The notes: a model not told the origin generated them from the sequence alone. A DNA stretch of 64,000 nucleotides from Pelomonas sp. Root405 (GCF_001425165.1 NZ_LMDU01000014.1:193056-257055), one strand, 5' to 3'. Numbered from the stretch's first letter, positions 19,106 through 29,276 are shown. Program-made: numbers and translations.

Positions 19106-19993
19106 ATGGGTCCTAGAGGCACTGACCCCGCAATCGAATCCTTCATCGAGGCACTCTGGCTGGAAGACGGCCTGAGCGCCAACACCCAGGCCGCCTACCG
19201 GCGCGACCTGGCGGCGCTGGCCCACTGGCTGGCGCCGATGGCGCTGGATGCCTGTACCGAATTCAAGCTCTTCGAGTACGCAGCGGCCAAACCGGCAGGC
19301 AAGGCCACCAGCGCCAACCGGCGGCTGTCGGTCTTCAAGCGCTATTTCCGCTGGGCGCTGCGGGAGGGCCGCATCAGCGCCGACCCGACGCTCAAGCTCA
19401 CCGCCGCACGTCAGCCGCTGCGCGTGCCCAAGCTGCTCAGCGAGGCGCAGGTCAGCGCCTTGCTTGATGCGCCCGACGTCAACACGCCGCTGGGCCTGCG
19501 CGACCGCGCGATGCTGGAGCTGATGTATGCCAGCGGCCTGCGCGTGTCGGAGCTCGTCACGCTCAAAGGCGCCCATGTCGCCTTCAAGGACGGCGTGCTG
19601 CATGTCACCGGCAAGGGCAGCAAGGCCCGCCTCGTGCCCTTCGGCGAGCATGCGCGCGACTGGATGGCGCGCTATCTGCGCGAGGCGCGCGCCGAGATCC
19701 TGGCCGGCCAGAGCAGCGACGACCTCTTCGTCACCGCGCGCGGCGCCGGCATGACGCGCCAGATGTTCTGGACCCTGATCAAGCGACATGCGCTTTCAGC
19801 CGGTATCACGGTGCCGCTGTCGCCGCACACGCTGCGCCATGCCTTTGCGACGCACCTGCTCAACCATGGTGCGGATTTGCGTGCCGTGCAGTTGCTTTTG
19901 GGGCATGCCGACCTGTCGACGACGCAGATCTACACCCATGTGGCGCGCGAGCGCCTCAAGGCACTGCACGCCGAGCACCATCCGCGCGGCTGA
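19106..19993 (+). CDS. xerD: Site-specific tyrosine recombinase XerD
   Basis: 295 residues from the ATG at 19106, chosen because it matches the usual length (E. coli 298); the open frame continues upstream through the palindromic element. The N-terminal SAM-like DNA-binding domain (about 8-92) precedes the catalytic domain with all active residues: Arg146 (ASGLRVSEL), Lys170, His241 and Arg244 (HTLRHAFATHLL), His267 (LLGHADLS) and Tyr276 (TQIYTHV). XerD acts with XerC at dif to resolve chromosome dimers. There is no adjacent mobile element, so this is the housekeeping copy. Confidence 0.93.
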   Translation: MGPRGTDPAIESFIEALWLEDGLSANTQAAYRRDLAALAHWLAPMALDACTEFKLFEYAAAKPAGKATSANRRLSVFKRYFRWALREGRISADPTLKLTAARQPLRVPKLLSEAQVSALLDAPDVNTPLGLRDRAMLELMYASGLRVSELVTLKGAHVAFKDGVLHVTGKGSKARLVPFGEHARDWMARYLREARAEILAGQSSDDLFVTARGAGMTRQMFWTLIKRHALSAGITVPLSPHTLRHAFATHLLNHGADLRAVQLLLGHADLSTTQIYTHVARERLKALHAEHHPRG

Positions 19994-20148
19994 AGCGGCA
20001 GCCTCTCGTTTTCCCGGCCACGGGTTGCACCGAAGCTTCGTTCGTTTCGATCGTTTCAACCTGTCGGCAGGCCACAACACCGGCCCTCGCCGGGCTGGTT
20101 GGCAGGGGCAAACTCCGCCGCCATCACATACCCCTATCCGGAGTTTTC

Positions 20149-22524
20149 ATGCACGCCACCCGCCTGCTGCCGACCGCGCTCGCCGCGTTGACCCTCTTCA
20201 CCACCGCTGCGGCCTTGGCCCAGGAAGCCAGCAGCCTTGAACGCGTCACTGTTGTCGGCTCGCGCAAGAGCCTGCCCGCCGCCTCCGCCACCGACACGCT
20301 GGTACCGGTCGACATCTATTCCATGGGCAAGGCGGCTGAAGGCGGTGGTCAATTCGACCTGGCGCAGACGCTGCAGAACCTGTCGCCCTCGTTCAACTCC
20401 ACCCGCCAGACCGGCGCGGATGGCGCCGACCTCATCGACTCCGCCGCACTGCGCGGCCTCGGCTCGGACCAGACGCTGGTGCTGGTCAACGGCAAGCGCC
20501 GGCACACGGTGGCGCTGGTCAACCTGTTCGGTGCGCGCAACCGCGGCTCGACCGGCACGGACATGAATTCCCTGCCGCTGCTGGCCATCGACAACGTGCA
20601 GGTGCTGCGCGACGGCGCGGCGGCCCAATACGGCTCCGACGCGATTGCCGGCGTCATCAACATCCAGCTGAAGAAAAGGGCCGGTTGTGAAGCGGTGGCC
20701 GGTTACGGCCAGTACTCGGCCGGCGACGGCAAGAACTATCTTGCCTCGGCCTACTGTGGCATCAAGCTCGGCGACGGATCGCTGGGCATCACCGGCGAAT
20801 GGCAGGACCGTGGCCGTTCCAACCGCAACGACCCCAACGACGAGAACGTCGGCCCCCGCACCATTGGGGATACCGCAGTCACGAACAAGACGGTCTATCT
20901 GAACGGCGAATTCCCGTTGGCGGCCGAGAACAAGCTCTACGTCACTGCCGGTGCTCAGAACCGCGATGCGTCGTCCGGCGCCTGGGCGCGCGGTGGCGTC
21001 GGCTCGGATGACATCCCGAGCCGCAACTCGGCCGCGATGTACCCGGACGGCTTCGTGCCCTTCATCGACGGCAAGATCGAGGACCGCTACCTGATCGTCG
21101 GCTGGAAGTCGTCCATCGCGGGCTGGGATACCGACCTGTCGCAGACCTACGGCAGCAACAAGCTTCGCTACAACATCAACAACACGCTGAACGCCTCGAT
21201 CGCCAACAAGGACCTGCTGGCAGGAGGCCCTGGCGTCAGCCCGACGAGCTTCGATGCCGGCGGCTTCGGCTTCAGCCAGGCGACGACCAACTTCGACGTC
21301 AGCCAGTTCTTCCCCAGCCTGCTCGGCGGCAGCAACATCGCCTTCGGTGCCGAGTACCGCCGTGAGAAGTACGACATCGTCGCCGGGGAGCTGGGCTCCT
21401 ACAACGACGCCGACGGCGTGGGCGTCGGCGGCAACGCCGGCAGCCAGGGCTTCCCCGGCTTCCAGCCGTCGGACGCGACCAAGCGCAGCCGCAACAGCCA
21501 GGCGCTCTACCTGGACTGGGAGGCCAATCTGACGCCCAGCCTGACGGTCGATGCCGCCATTCGCGCCGAGCATTACAGCGACTTCGGCTCGACGACGACG
21601 GCCAAGCTGGCCGGCAGCTACAAGCTCAGCAACGCCTTCCTGGTGCGCGGCGCGGCCAGCACGGGGTTCCGAGCACCCAGCCTGCAGCAGCTCTATTTCT
21701 CGTCCACCTTCACCGACTTCATCAGCGGCCAACCGCTGGACGTCGTGCTAGCCCCCAACGGCAGCGCCATCACCAACGCGGCCGGCGTGCCGGCGCTGAA
21801 GCAGGAGAAGTCCAAGAATGTCACCGCCGGCTTCACCTTCAAGCCCAGCGCGGACACCGCCATCACGGCCGACCTTTATCAAATCAACATCCGCGACCGC
21901 ATCGTGCTGTCGGGCCGCTTCGATGCCGACAACTACCCGGCGCTTGGCGCCATCCTGCAAGGGCTGGGCGTGGGCCAGGCGCAGTTCTTTGTCAACTCGA
22001 TCGACACGCGCACGCGCGGCCTCGACCTGACGGCCTCCAACCGCAGCAAGCTGGGCGCCGGGCAGCTCAACACTTTCCTGGCGCTGAACCTCAGCCGCAC
22101 GACGGTGACTCGTGTCAACGCGCCGGCGCTGCTGCAGGGCTTCGAGGACGTGCTGCTGTCCGAGCGCGAGCGTCTCTTCATCGAGCAGGGCGGCCCGCGC
22201 GCCAAGGCGACATTGGGCTTCGAGTACGCGCAGGGCGCCTGGACGACCGAGGCCAAGGTCATCCATTTCGGTAGCCAGACCCAGGGCACCTTCTCTGGCC
22301 CGCCAGTGCCGAACCTGCACTACAAGCCCAAGACATCGATGGATCTTGGCGTGACCTGGCAGGCCACGCCAGCCCTCAAGCTCAGCGTGGGCGGCAACAA
22401 CGTCTTCAACGTGAAGCCGACGCGCCAGGACCCGTTCGAAACCGACAACGGCTTCTACTACGACAGCGTGCAGTTCGGTCTGAACGGCGCGTCCTACTTC
22501 GCGCGGGCGCACTATCGGTTCTGA
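20149..22524 (+). CDS. TonB-dependent outer-membrane receptor
   Basis: 791 residues. A signal peptide (about 1-24, ending LAQ) is followed by a TonB-box-like ERVTVVGSR and a plug domain (about 45-170) with LRGLGSDQTLVLVNGKRR and VLRDGAAAQYGSDAIAGVIN. The remainder is a beta-barrel rich in aromatic and Asn/Gly/Ser strands ending in the outer-membrane signature HYRF, with a C-terminal Phe. There is no siderophore or sugar gene nearby and no N-terminal signalling extension, so the substrate is unknown. A GGAG ribosome site lies eight bases before the ATG. The 155-bp upstream gap holds a 10-bp palindrome (CGAAGCTTCG) near 20032 but no clear Fur box. Confidence 0.92.
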   Translation: MHATRLLPTALAALTLFTTAAALAQEASSLERVTVVGSRKSLPAASATDTLVPVDIYSMGKAAEGGGQFDLAQTLQNLSPSFNSTRQTGADGADLIDSAALRGLGSDQTLVLVNGKRRHTVALVNLFGARNRGSTGTDMNSLPLLAIDNVQVLRDGAAAQYGSDAIAGVINIQLKKRAGCEAVAGYGQYSAGDGKNYLASAYCGIKLGDGSLGITGEWQDRGRSNRNDPNDENVGPRTIGDTAVTNKTVYLNGEFPLAAENKLYVTAGAQNRDASSGAWARGGVGSDDIPSRNSAAMYPDGFVPFIDGKIEDRYLIVGWKSSIAGWDTDLSQTYGSNKLRYNINNTLNASIANKDLLAGGPGVSPTSFDAGGFGFSQATTNFDVSQFFPSLLGGSNIAFGAEYRREKYDIVAGELGSYNDADGVGVGGNAGSQGFPGFQPSDATKRSRNSQALYLDWEANLTPSLTVDAAIRAEHYSDFGSTTTAKLAGSYKLSNAFLVRGAASTGFRAPSLQQLYFSSTFTDFISGQPLDVVLAPNGSAITNAAGVPALKQEKSKNVTAGFTFKPSADTAITADLYQINIRDRIVLSGRFDADNYPALGAILQGLGVGQAQFFVNSIDTRTRGLDLTASNRSKLGAGQLNTFLALNLSRTTVTRVNAPALLQGFEDVLLSERERLFIEQGGPRAKATLGFEYAQGAWTTEAKVIHFGSQTQGTFSGPPVPNLHYKPKTSMDLGVTWQATPALKLSVGGNNVFNVKPTRQDPFETDNGFYYDSVQFGLNGASYFARAHYRF

Positions 22525-22548
22525 GGCCGTCGCTGACAATCCGGGCCG

Positions 22549-23151
22549 ATGGACCACAGCTTCCTCTCGGCCCTGATCCTGCTGCTGCTGGTCCTCGACC
22601 CGCTCGGCAGTCTGCCCATCTTCATCTCGGTCATGCGTGCGGTGCCGAAAGAGCGCCGCACGCTCGTCGCCATGCGCGAGGTGGGCATCGCCTTCTGCGT
22701 GCTGTTCGCCTTCATGTTCCTCGGCGAAGGCTTCCTGCGGGTCATGCACCTGTCGGAGCGCTCGCTGGAAGTGGCCGGCGGCGTCATCCTGATGATCATC
22801 GCGATCCGCATGATCTTTGGCGGTGCCGGCGAATCGGCCTACGGGCTGGAGCCCGGGCGTGAGCCGCTGATCTTTCCGCTAGCCGTGCCGTTGCTGGCCG
22901 GGCCCTCGGCCATGGCCACGGTGCTGCTGCTGGCGTCCCGCCAGCCGGACCGCATCTACGAATGGATTGGCGCTCTCAGCGCCGCCATGCTGGTGTCGGG
23001 CATCGTGCTGGTGATGGCCGACCGCATCCGCAAGCTGCTGGGCGATTCGGTCGTGTCGGCCATCGAGAAGCTGATGGGCCTGGTGCTGACCGCGATTGCC
23101 GTCGAGATGGTGCTGGCCGGCTTGAAGCGCTACTTCATCGGCGGTCTTTGA
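22549..23151 (+). CDS. MarC-family integral membrane protein
   Basis: 200 residues with about six transmembrane segments. It begins SFLSALILLLLVLDPLGSLP, the conserved MarC opening with an Asp-Pro in the first helix. PLAVPLLAGPSAMATVLLL in the middle is also typical, and the closest named relative is YhgN. The family is an NAAT-type membrane group of unproven transport function; the old link to antibiotic resistance has been withdrawn. A GACAAT hexamer (22535-22540) eight bases before the ATG, with no ribosome site, suggests a leaderless transcript. It follows the TonB receptor by 24 bp. Confidence 0.9.
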   Translation: MDHSFLSALILLLLVLDPLGSLPIFISVMRAVPKERRTLVAMREVGIAFCVLFAFMFLGEGFLRVMHLSERSLEVAGGVILMIIAIRMIFGGAGESAYGLEPGREPLIFPLAVPLLAGPSAMATVLLLASRQPDRIYEWIGALSAAMLVSGIVLVMADRIRKLLGDSVVSAIEKLMGLVLTAIAVEMVLAGLKRYFIGGL

Positions 23152-23172
23152 TCTTCGGCCAGCACCGCGCGC

Positions 23173-23322
23173 TTACTTGTTCTTCAGCTTGGCTTCCTTG
23201 CCCTTGGGCAAGACGGCCGTCATCGGCGGCACCGGACGGTCCGAGCCCGCCGCCTTGCCGGGGCCTGTGTCCTTCTTGGGTTTCTTGGTCATCTTGTTGC
23301 CGCGTTGTTCGGTGTTGGCCAT
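23173..23322 (-). CDS. Small Lys-rich basic protein
   Basis: 49 residues, too short for most gene finders, but the case is good. The ATG at 23322 is preceded by a strong ribosome site, GGAGGA, and the composition is far from random: 11 Lys plus a RGNKMTKKPKK segment near the N-terminus and a KGKEAKLKNK C-terminus. Short hypothetical proteins starting with a similar RGNKE(A)KKPKK motif are widespread in Burkholderiales. It is intrinsically disordered in appearance, has no cysteine and no signal peptide. Binding to nucleic acid is possible but unproven. It lies between marC and the acetyltransferase gene, convergent with marC. Confidence 0.72.
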   Translation of the reverse strand: MANTEQRGNKMTKKPKKDTGPGKAAGSDRPVPPMTAVLPKGKEAKLKNK

Positions 23323-23357
23323 AGGTCCTCCGTGCACAGTGATTACGAGAAATCGAA

Positions 23358-23909
23358 CTATGCCTCAGCGTCGTAGCGAGTTTTGGCCGGGCATGCCGCC
23401 CACTGCGCTGCGGTGATGTCGTAGCGGCTGCAATCCATGTCGTACCAGCGGCCAGTGCCGGTGAAGCTCATGCCCAAGCGTTCCATGACGGCCGAGGAGG
23501 GCGTGTTTTCCGGCTGGCAGACGGCACAGATCAGCTCGGGCTTGAGCGTCTTGAACGCCCAGCCGACCATGTGGCGCGCCGCCTCGCTGGCATAACCCTC
23601 GCCCCAGGCGTCCTGGCGCAGCCGCCAGCCGGTCTCCAGCGGTTCGCCGGGGTCGCGGTTGAGGTGCTGGATACAACCCGTGCCGATCAGTTCGCCTGTG
23701 TCGCGCCGCACGAAGCCCCACCAGGAATAGCCGAACTCTGCCCAGCGGGCTTTCACGCGGTCGATCATGGACCGGGTGTCTGCCGGCGTGTCCGAGCGCC
23801 CGGTGATGTAGCGCATGACGACGGGATCACTGTTCAGTCGGAACAGGCCGTCGAAATGATTGTCATCGAGCGGTTCGAGGCGCAATCGGGGCGTGATCAG
23901 GACAGTCAT
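23358..23909 (-). CDS. GNAT-family N-acetyltransferase (RimJ/RimL type)
   Basis: 183 residues. It starts with TPRLRLEPLDDNHFDGLFRL and continues with RYITGR and WWGFVRRDTGELIGTGCIQ, the pattern of RimJ/RimL-like acetyltransferases. The acetyl-CoA site corresponds to RQDAWGEGYASEAARHMVGWA (residues about 98-118), and NTPSSAVMERLGMSFTG supplies the closing helix. The substrate is not predictable: small molecules or protein N-termini are both known for the family. It is a single gene, divergent from isocitrate lyase across an AT-rich control region. Confidence 0.87.
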   Translation of the reverse strand: MTVLITPRLRLEPLDDNHFDGLFRLNSDPVVMRYITGRSDTPADTRSMIDRVKARWAEFGYSWWGFVRRDTGELIGTGCIQHLNRDPGEPLETGWRLRQDAWGEGYASEAARHMVGWAFKTLKPELICAVCQPENTPSSAVMERLGMSFTGTGRWYDMDCSRYDITAAQWAACPAKTRYDAEA

Positions 23910-24183
23910 GGCGGTGGGGCGATGGAGACCAGCTCGACATTTTTGCGTGGCCGATTCTCACGATTCGAAAGTCACTTTTCGGATAATGAAAAGCGCCAAT
24001 GTTGCGACGCCGCAAGATTTCTCATTATGGTGAATTGCATTTCTTTATTTGAAATAAGTTCTTCAAGTCATTGTTTTTAAACGGAAATGTTTTTCGTCTT
24101 GTACAAGACTTGACAGTCCACGGAGCAGGCGCGAAGGCCTAGTCTTGCGGCATTCGTTTTCGATGTTCAGCAAGGAGCTTTCC
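23910..24183 (+). promoter_or_regulatory. AT-rich control region of isocitrate lyase with three palindromes
   Basis: About 274 bp, conspicuously AT-rich in its middle (23985-24100) compared with the GC-rich surroundings. It holds three symmetric sites: TTGCG-N4-CGCAA (24002-24015), TTATTT-G-AAATAA (24045-24057) and the perfect 14-bp GTCTTGTACAAGAC (24096-24109). A TTGACA follows at once at 24110-24115, but no good -10 lies at the standard distance, which would suit an activator-dependent promoter. A ribosome site, AAGGAG, precedes the ATG. Operator identity is not known. Confidence 0.55.
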
Positions 24184-25482
<1,299 letters not shown>

Positions 25483-25518
25483 TCGCGGTTAATCAGTCAG
25501 TTTCAACTCCTGACCTTG

Positions 25519-25542
25519 GGCCCGCTCTAGCGGGCCTTTTTT
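25519..25542 (+). terminator. Rho-independent terminator of aceA
   Basis: Stem GGCCCGC / GCGGGCC with loop TCTA (25519-25536), followed directly by six T residues (25537-25542). This is a textbook intrinsic terminator 37 bp after the aceA stop. Confidence 0.92.
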
Positions 25543-25584
25543 CTTTGTCACGCGCACGTCATGCTGGCGTCAAAGACTGTCGCC

Positions 25585-26397
25585 ATGAACAACACGACAA
25601 CAACAACAACAAAGTTCAGCCTCGCGTCCCGCATGGGCGCGTGGTGGGCCGATCAGCGGGCCAACGGTGAGGCCACCGCGCTGCGCCGGCGCTGCCCCCC
25701 GGCCACGGTGGCGGCCGATCAAATCCCTGCATCCATCCGCTCTGCCTGGGCCTTGCAAGCGCCCGAAGAGTTGCCGGGGCTTGCCACCGACGATGCGGCC
25801 TGGCTGCGCTGCTCGCTCGGCTTGGCACAGTTCTTCGAAGGCTGCCGCCTGCAGCGCGAATGCGGGCCGTGCGCGTTGCCGAGCAAGGCGGCGGATTCCG
25901 TCTGGCATGTCTGGCTCAAAGTCGACCCGGGTGGCCTCGCCGTCTGGCAAGAGCGCTACTTCAGCCGCGTCGTCGAGCACCGCGGGGCGGACGACCTCGG
26001 CGCGCCGCTGGATGACTGCCTGGCCCGCACATGGGTCGGCGCCTGCCGCAGCGAGGGCAAGGGCCTGCTCGGGCCGCAGCTGCCGCTGGTGTTCGCGCTC
26101 GACGGCTTGCTGTGCCTGCCGACCGGCTGGGCCTACCAACACAAGCGCGGCGCATTGCTGCACCGGCAGATCGACGGCTTCGGGCAACCCGGCGGCGCCG
26201 CTTTCGCGCATGCGAGCGTCGCGGCCGCCGGCCTGGTGGCGCTGGGCCTCATCAGCGAGGCAGAGCTGATCTCGCTGCGCCGGCAGCAGGCCGGCGACAG
26301 CGGTGGCGCTACCGGGGGCCCAGTCGACGCCGGCAGTTGCAGCGTCTCGGACGGCGGCGGCTGCAGCTGCGGATCGGGCTGCGGCGGCGGCAGCTGA
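25585..26397 (+). CDS. Uncharacterised protein with Cys/Gly/Ser-rich C-terminal tail
   Basis: 270 residues from the ATG at 25585 (an ATG at 25561 would add eight residues and would start close to the aceA terminator). The N-terminus has a run of six Thr. The body (about 30-235) is Trp/Leu-rich with scattered cysteines, including CRLQRECGPCALP. No signal peptide or confident membrane segment is seen. The last 25 residues are a tail of Cys, Gly and Ser (GSCSVSDGGGCSCGSGCGGG). Similar Gly-Cys tails end several unrelated bacterial hypothetical families. I do not recognise the fold. It is a single gene convergent with a chemoreceptor gene. Confidence 0.7.
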   Translation: MNNTTTTTTKFSLASRMGAWWADQRANGEATALRRRCPPATVAADQIPASIRSAWALQAPEELPGLATDDAAWLRCSLGLAQFFEGCRLQRECGPCALPSKAADSVWHVWLKVDPGGLAVWQERYFSRVVEHRGADDLGAPLDDCLARTWVGACRSEGKGLLGPQLPLVFALDGLLCLPTGWAYQHKRGALLHRQIDGFGQPGGAAFAHASVAAAGLVALGLISEAELISLRRQQAGDSGGATGGPVDAGSCSVSDGGGCSCGSGCGGGS

Positions 26398-26405
26398 CCG
26401 TCACG

Positions 26406-27956
26406 TCAGCGGCGTGCGACCTGGAAGGTGCCGACCGCGGCGTTCAAGGTCGTCGCCTGCTCGCGCAGGCTCTCGGCGGCGGCAGTGGACTCTTCCACCA
26501 GCGCGGCGTTCTGCTGCGTGACCTGATCCAGTTGGGCAATGGCGATATTGACCTGGGCGATGCCGTCGGACTGCTCGGCGGTCGCGGTCGTGATCTCGCC
26601 CATGATGTCCTTGACGCGTTGCACGGCGCCGACCAGTTCATCCATGGTCTTGCCAGCCTCGGCTACCAGGCGGGAGCCGGCGTCCACGCGCTCGACGCTG
26701 CTGCCGATCAGGCCCTTGATCTCCTTGGCCGCGTCCGCCGAGCGCCCGGCGAGCGAACGCACCTCGCTGGCGACGACGGCGAAGCCGCGGCCCTGTTCGC
26801 CCGCGCGCGCCGCTTCCACGGCAGCGTTCAACGCCAGGATGTTGGTCTGAAAAGCGATGCCGTCGATGACGCCGATGATGTCCGCGATCTTGCGCGAGCT
26901 GGCGTTGATCTCGTCCATCGTGTGCACCACCTGCGCCACCACGTCGCCGCCGCGTTGAGCCACACTGGCCGCCGACACGGCGAGCGAATTTGCCTGGCCG
27001 GCCGCCGCCGCCGACTGATGCACGGTGCCGGTCAGCTCTTCCATCGCGCTGGCGGTCTGCTCCAGGCTCGACGCGGCTTTCTCGGTGCGGGCGCTCAGGT
27101 CCTGGTTGCCACTGGCGATCTCGGCCGAGGCGGTGCCGATCGACTCGGCTGAATCTCGGATGCTGCCGATGGCCTGCGACAGCGTCTCGCGCATGCGGCG
27201 CAGCGTCGTCTGCAATTGGCCGATCTCGTCGGAGCCCGCGACGGCGCCCGCGCCCGAGCGCATCAGGTTGCCGTCGGCCACGCGCTCGGCCAGTTCGTTG
27301 GCCGCCGCCAGCGGCAGCGTGATGCTGCGCGTGATGCGCCAGGCTGCAGCAATGCCGACGGCCAGCATGGCCAGACCAATGCCCAGCAGCATCAGCCGGC
27401 CAGTGCCATTGGCTGCGTCGATGTCGGCGGCGGTCTGGTCGATGCGCTTGCGCTGGTGGTCCAGGAACTCCTGCATGCGCGCCAGATACACCTTGGAGCC
27501 CGGCACGAAGACCTCCATCAGCAATTTCTCGGCATCTTCGGCGTCACCGTCCTTCTTCAGCTGAGTCAGCCGGTCGCGCGAGTCAAGGTAGACCTTGCGC
27601 GCCTCGCCGACGGCATCGAACAGCTTTTGCTCGTCGGGCGAGCGGATCAAGCCCTTGAGCTTTTCCTGCATCTCGCCGGAGGACTTGGTGGACTGCGCCG
27701 CGTCTTCCTTGAAAAGCTCGACCAGCGACGCGTCTGAACTCTTGGCGATGGCCATGGTTCTGCGCACGCCTGAATTGATGTTGCGGCTCCAGTCCGAAAT
27801 GAGCCGCTCCTTGGCAAGCGGCTCGTCCATCATCTGGCGGGTTGCCGCGGCGGTGGAGGCCAGTCGCCAGGCTGCCACCGCGATGACGCAGGCAGCCAGT
27901 ACGAGCACCAGGGCAAAGCCGGCGGCCAGGCGCTTGCCGATGGAAAGCTTCGTCAT
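26406..27956 (-). CDS. Methyl-accepting chemotaxis protein
   Basis: 516 residues. A first transmembrane helix (about 12-32) leads to a periplasmic four-helix-bundle-type sensor (about 33-187), then a second transmembrane helix (about 188-208), a HAMP domain (about 210-262) and a long signalling coiled coil. The hairpin tip is diagnostic: DGIAFQTNILALNAAVEAAR followed by GRGFAVVASEVRSLA. The C-terminus stops at FQVARR without the NWETF-type CheR/CheB tether. The ligand is unknown, and no che genes are nearby, so this is an orphan receptor. Confidence 0.93.
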   Translation of the reverse strand: MTKLSIGKRLAAGFALVLVLAACVIAVAAWRLASTAAATRQMMDEPLAKERLISDWSRNINSGVRRTMAIAKSSDASLVELFKEDAAQSTKSSGEMQEKLKGLIRSPDEQKLFDAVGEARKVYLDSRDRLTQLKKDGDAEDAEKLLMEVFVPGSKVYLARMQEFLDHQRKRIDQTAADIDAANGTGRLMLLGIGLAMLAVGIAAAWRITRSITLPLAAANELAERVADGNLMRSGAGAVAGSDEIGQLQTTLRRMRETLSQAIGSIRDSAESIGTASAEIASGNQDLSARTEKAASSLEQTASAMEELTGTVHQSAAAAGQANSLAVSAASVAQRGGDVVAQVVHTMDEINASSRKIADIIGVIDGIAFQTNILALNAAVEAARAGEQGRGFAVVASEVRSLAGRSADAAKEIKGLIGSSVERVDAGSRLVAEAGKTMDELVGAVQRVKDIMGEITTATAEQSDGIAQVNIAIAQLDQVTQQNAALVEESTAAAESLREQATTLNAAVGTFQVARR

Positions 27957-28077
27957 GCGGTTTCCTTTTCTTGTGTAACCGCCGATGTTCGCGCCAGAGT
28001 TGCGCAGCCCGCCCGCAGTCGCGCGGCGGCGTGCGGCTTACGTCACGGATCGCGATCCCAACGCTTGCGCGATCAGC

Positions 28078-29217
28078 TCAACGCGAGGCAGCCAGCAAGG
28101 CCACGTAGTGCTCGGGACTGGCAATGCGCGGGTTGGTCTTGTGGCAATGGTCCACCAGGGCGCGTTCGATGATGCGCTCGTCCAGCTCGGGTCCCACGTC
28201 CATCGCTGCCAAGCCGCTGGGCAGGCCCAGCCGGGCGTTCAACGCGCTGATCGCATCGGCGACCGCGTCGGCGCTATCGTCGGCAAGACCCATCGCGTGG
28301 GCCAGGCGCTCGATGCGCCGGTCGCGCCGCACGCTGTCGGCCGTGGCGTTGAAGCGGATCACGGCAGGCAGGAAGACCGCGTTCAACGTGCCATGGTGCA
28401 GCCGCGGGTTCAAGCCGCCGAGCGCATGGCTCAGCGAATGCACGGCGCCCAGGCCCTTCTGGAAGGCCATCGCCCCGTGCACGCTGGCGCACATCATGTC
28501 CATGCGCGCGTCGCGGTCCTGGCCGTCGCGCGTGGCTCGTTCGATGGATTGCCAGCCGCGCCGCAGCCCTTCCAGCGCGATGCCGTCGGCCGGCGGGTTG
28601 AAGGCCGGCGCGAGAAAGGTCTCGATGCAATGCGCAATCGCATCCATGCCGGTGGCTGCCGTCAGCGCCGGCGGCAACTTCAAGGTCAGTGCGGGGTCGC
28701 AGATGGCGGCCTTGGGCAGCAGCTCCCAGTTGTGGAAGCCCAGCTTGCGGCCGTCGTCCACGATGATGATGGCGCCGCGTGCGACCTCGCTGCCGGTGCC
28801 GGCCGTCGTCGGCACCGCAATCAGCGGCAGCACCTTGGGGCTGATGCGCCCTGCGCCGCCCTCGATGGTGGCGTAGTGGGTCAGCGGCCCCTCGTGCGTG
28901 GCGGCGATGGCCACGCCCTTGGCCAGGTCCATGCTGGAGCCGCCGCCGATGGCGATGAGGCCGTCGCAGTCGAACTCCCGAGCCACCTCGACGGCCAGGC
29001 GCACGGCTGCCTCGGTCGGGTTGGCAGGGGTGCGGTCGAAGACGGGTGGCTGGATGTCGAAAGCTGCCAGCGCTTCATCCAGCACGCCAGCCGCGCGCAC
29101 GCCGGCGTCGGTCACGACGAGGGGCCGGCGAATGCCGATGCGCTCGCATTCCGCAGGTAGCAGCCGGCTGGCGCCGAACTCCAGCTCGATGCGGGTCAGG
29201 TAGAGGATCTGGGCCAT
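28078..29217 (-). CDS. Iron-containing (group III) alcohol dehydrogenase
   Basis: 379 residues from the ATG at 29217, preceded by a GGAGAG ribosome site. The NAD(P) binding region has GGGSSMDLAKGVA (about 94-106) and PTTAGTGSEVARGAII (about 132-147). The metal ligands lie in the C-terminal helical domain, with AIAHCIETF (about 197) and HSLSHALGG (about 266) providing His residues as in Fe-ADHs. The family reduces aldehydes or oxidises short alcohols; maleylacetate reductases are related. The substrate is not predictable here. The gene is divergent from the S10 peptidase gene across about 60 bp. Confidence 0.88.
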   Translation of the reverse strand: MAQILYLTRIELEFGASRLLPAECERIGIRRPLVVTDAGVRAAGVLDEALAAFDIQPPVFDRTPANPTEAAVRLAVEVAREFDCDGLIAIGGGSSMDLAKGVAIAATHEGPLTHYATIEGGAGRISPKVLPLIAVPTTAGTGSEVARGAIIIVDDGRKLGFHNWELLPKAAICDPALTLKLPPALTAATGMDAIAHCIETFLAPAFNPPADGIALEGLRRGWQSIERATRDGQDRDARMDMMCASVHGAMAFQKGLGAVHSLSHALGGLNPRLHHGTLNAVFLPAVIRFNATADSVRRDRRIERLAHAMGLADDSADAVADAISALNARLGLPSGLAAMDVGPELDERIIERALVDHCHKTNPRIASPEHYVALLAASR

Positions 29218-29276
29218 GGTCTCTCCGCATTGAATGTCTTTGTGCATCCTAGATCGGCGTGTCTAGACTCGCCGTC

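Noticed and set aside
19106-19993. Tyrosine recombinase as a sign of an integron or genomic island
   Set aside because: Length, motif set and spacing match housekeeping XerD. No attachment sites or cargo are visible.
20134-21732. 532-codon minus-strand frame inside the TonB receptor gene
   Set aside because: The receptor frame has a signal peptide, plug and barrel with terminal Phe. The antisense frame is compositionally biased and has no start signals.
24110-24145. Standard sigma-70 promoter starting with TTGACA before aceA
   Set aside because: The -35 is perfect, but bases 16-19 nt downstream are GC-rich (GAAGGC) with no acceptable -10, so I do not call a complete promoter.
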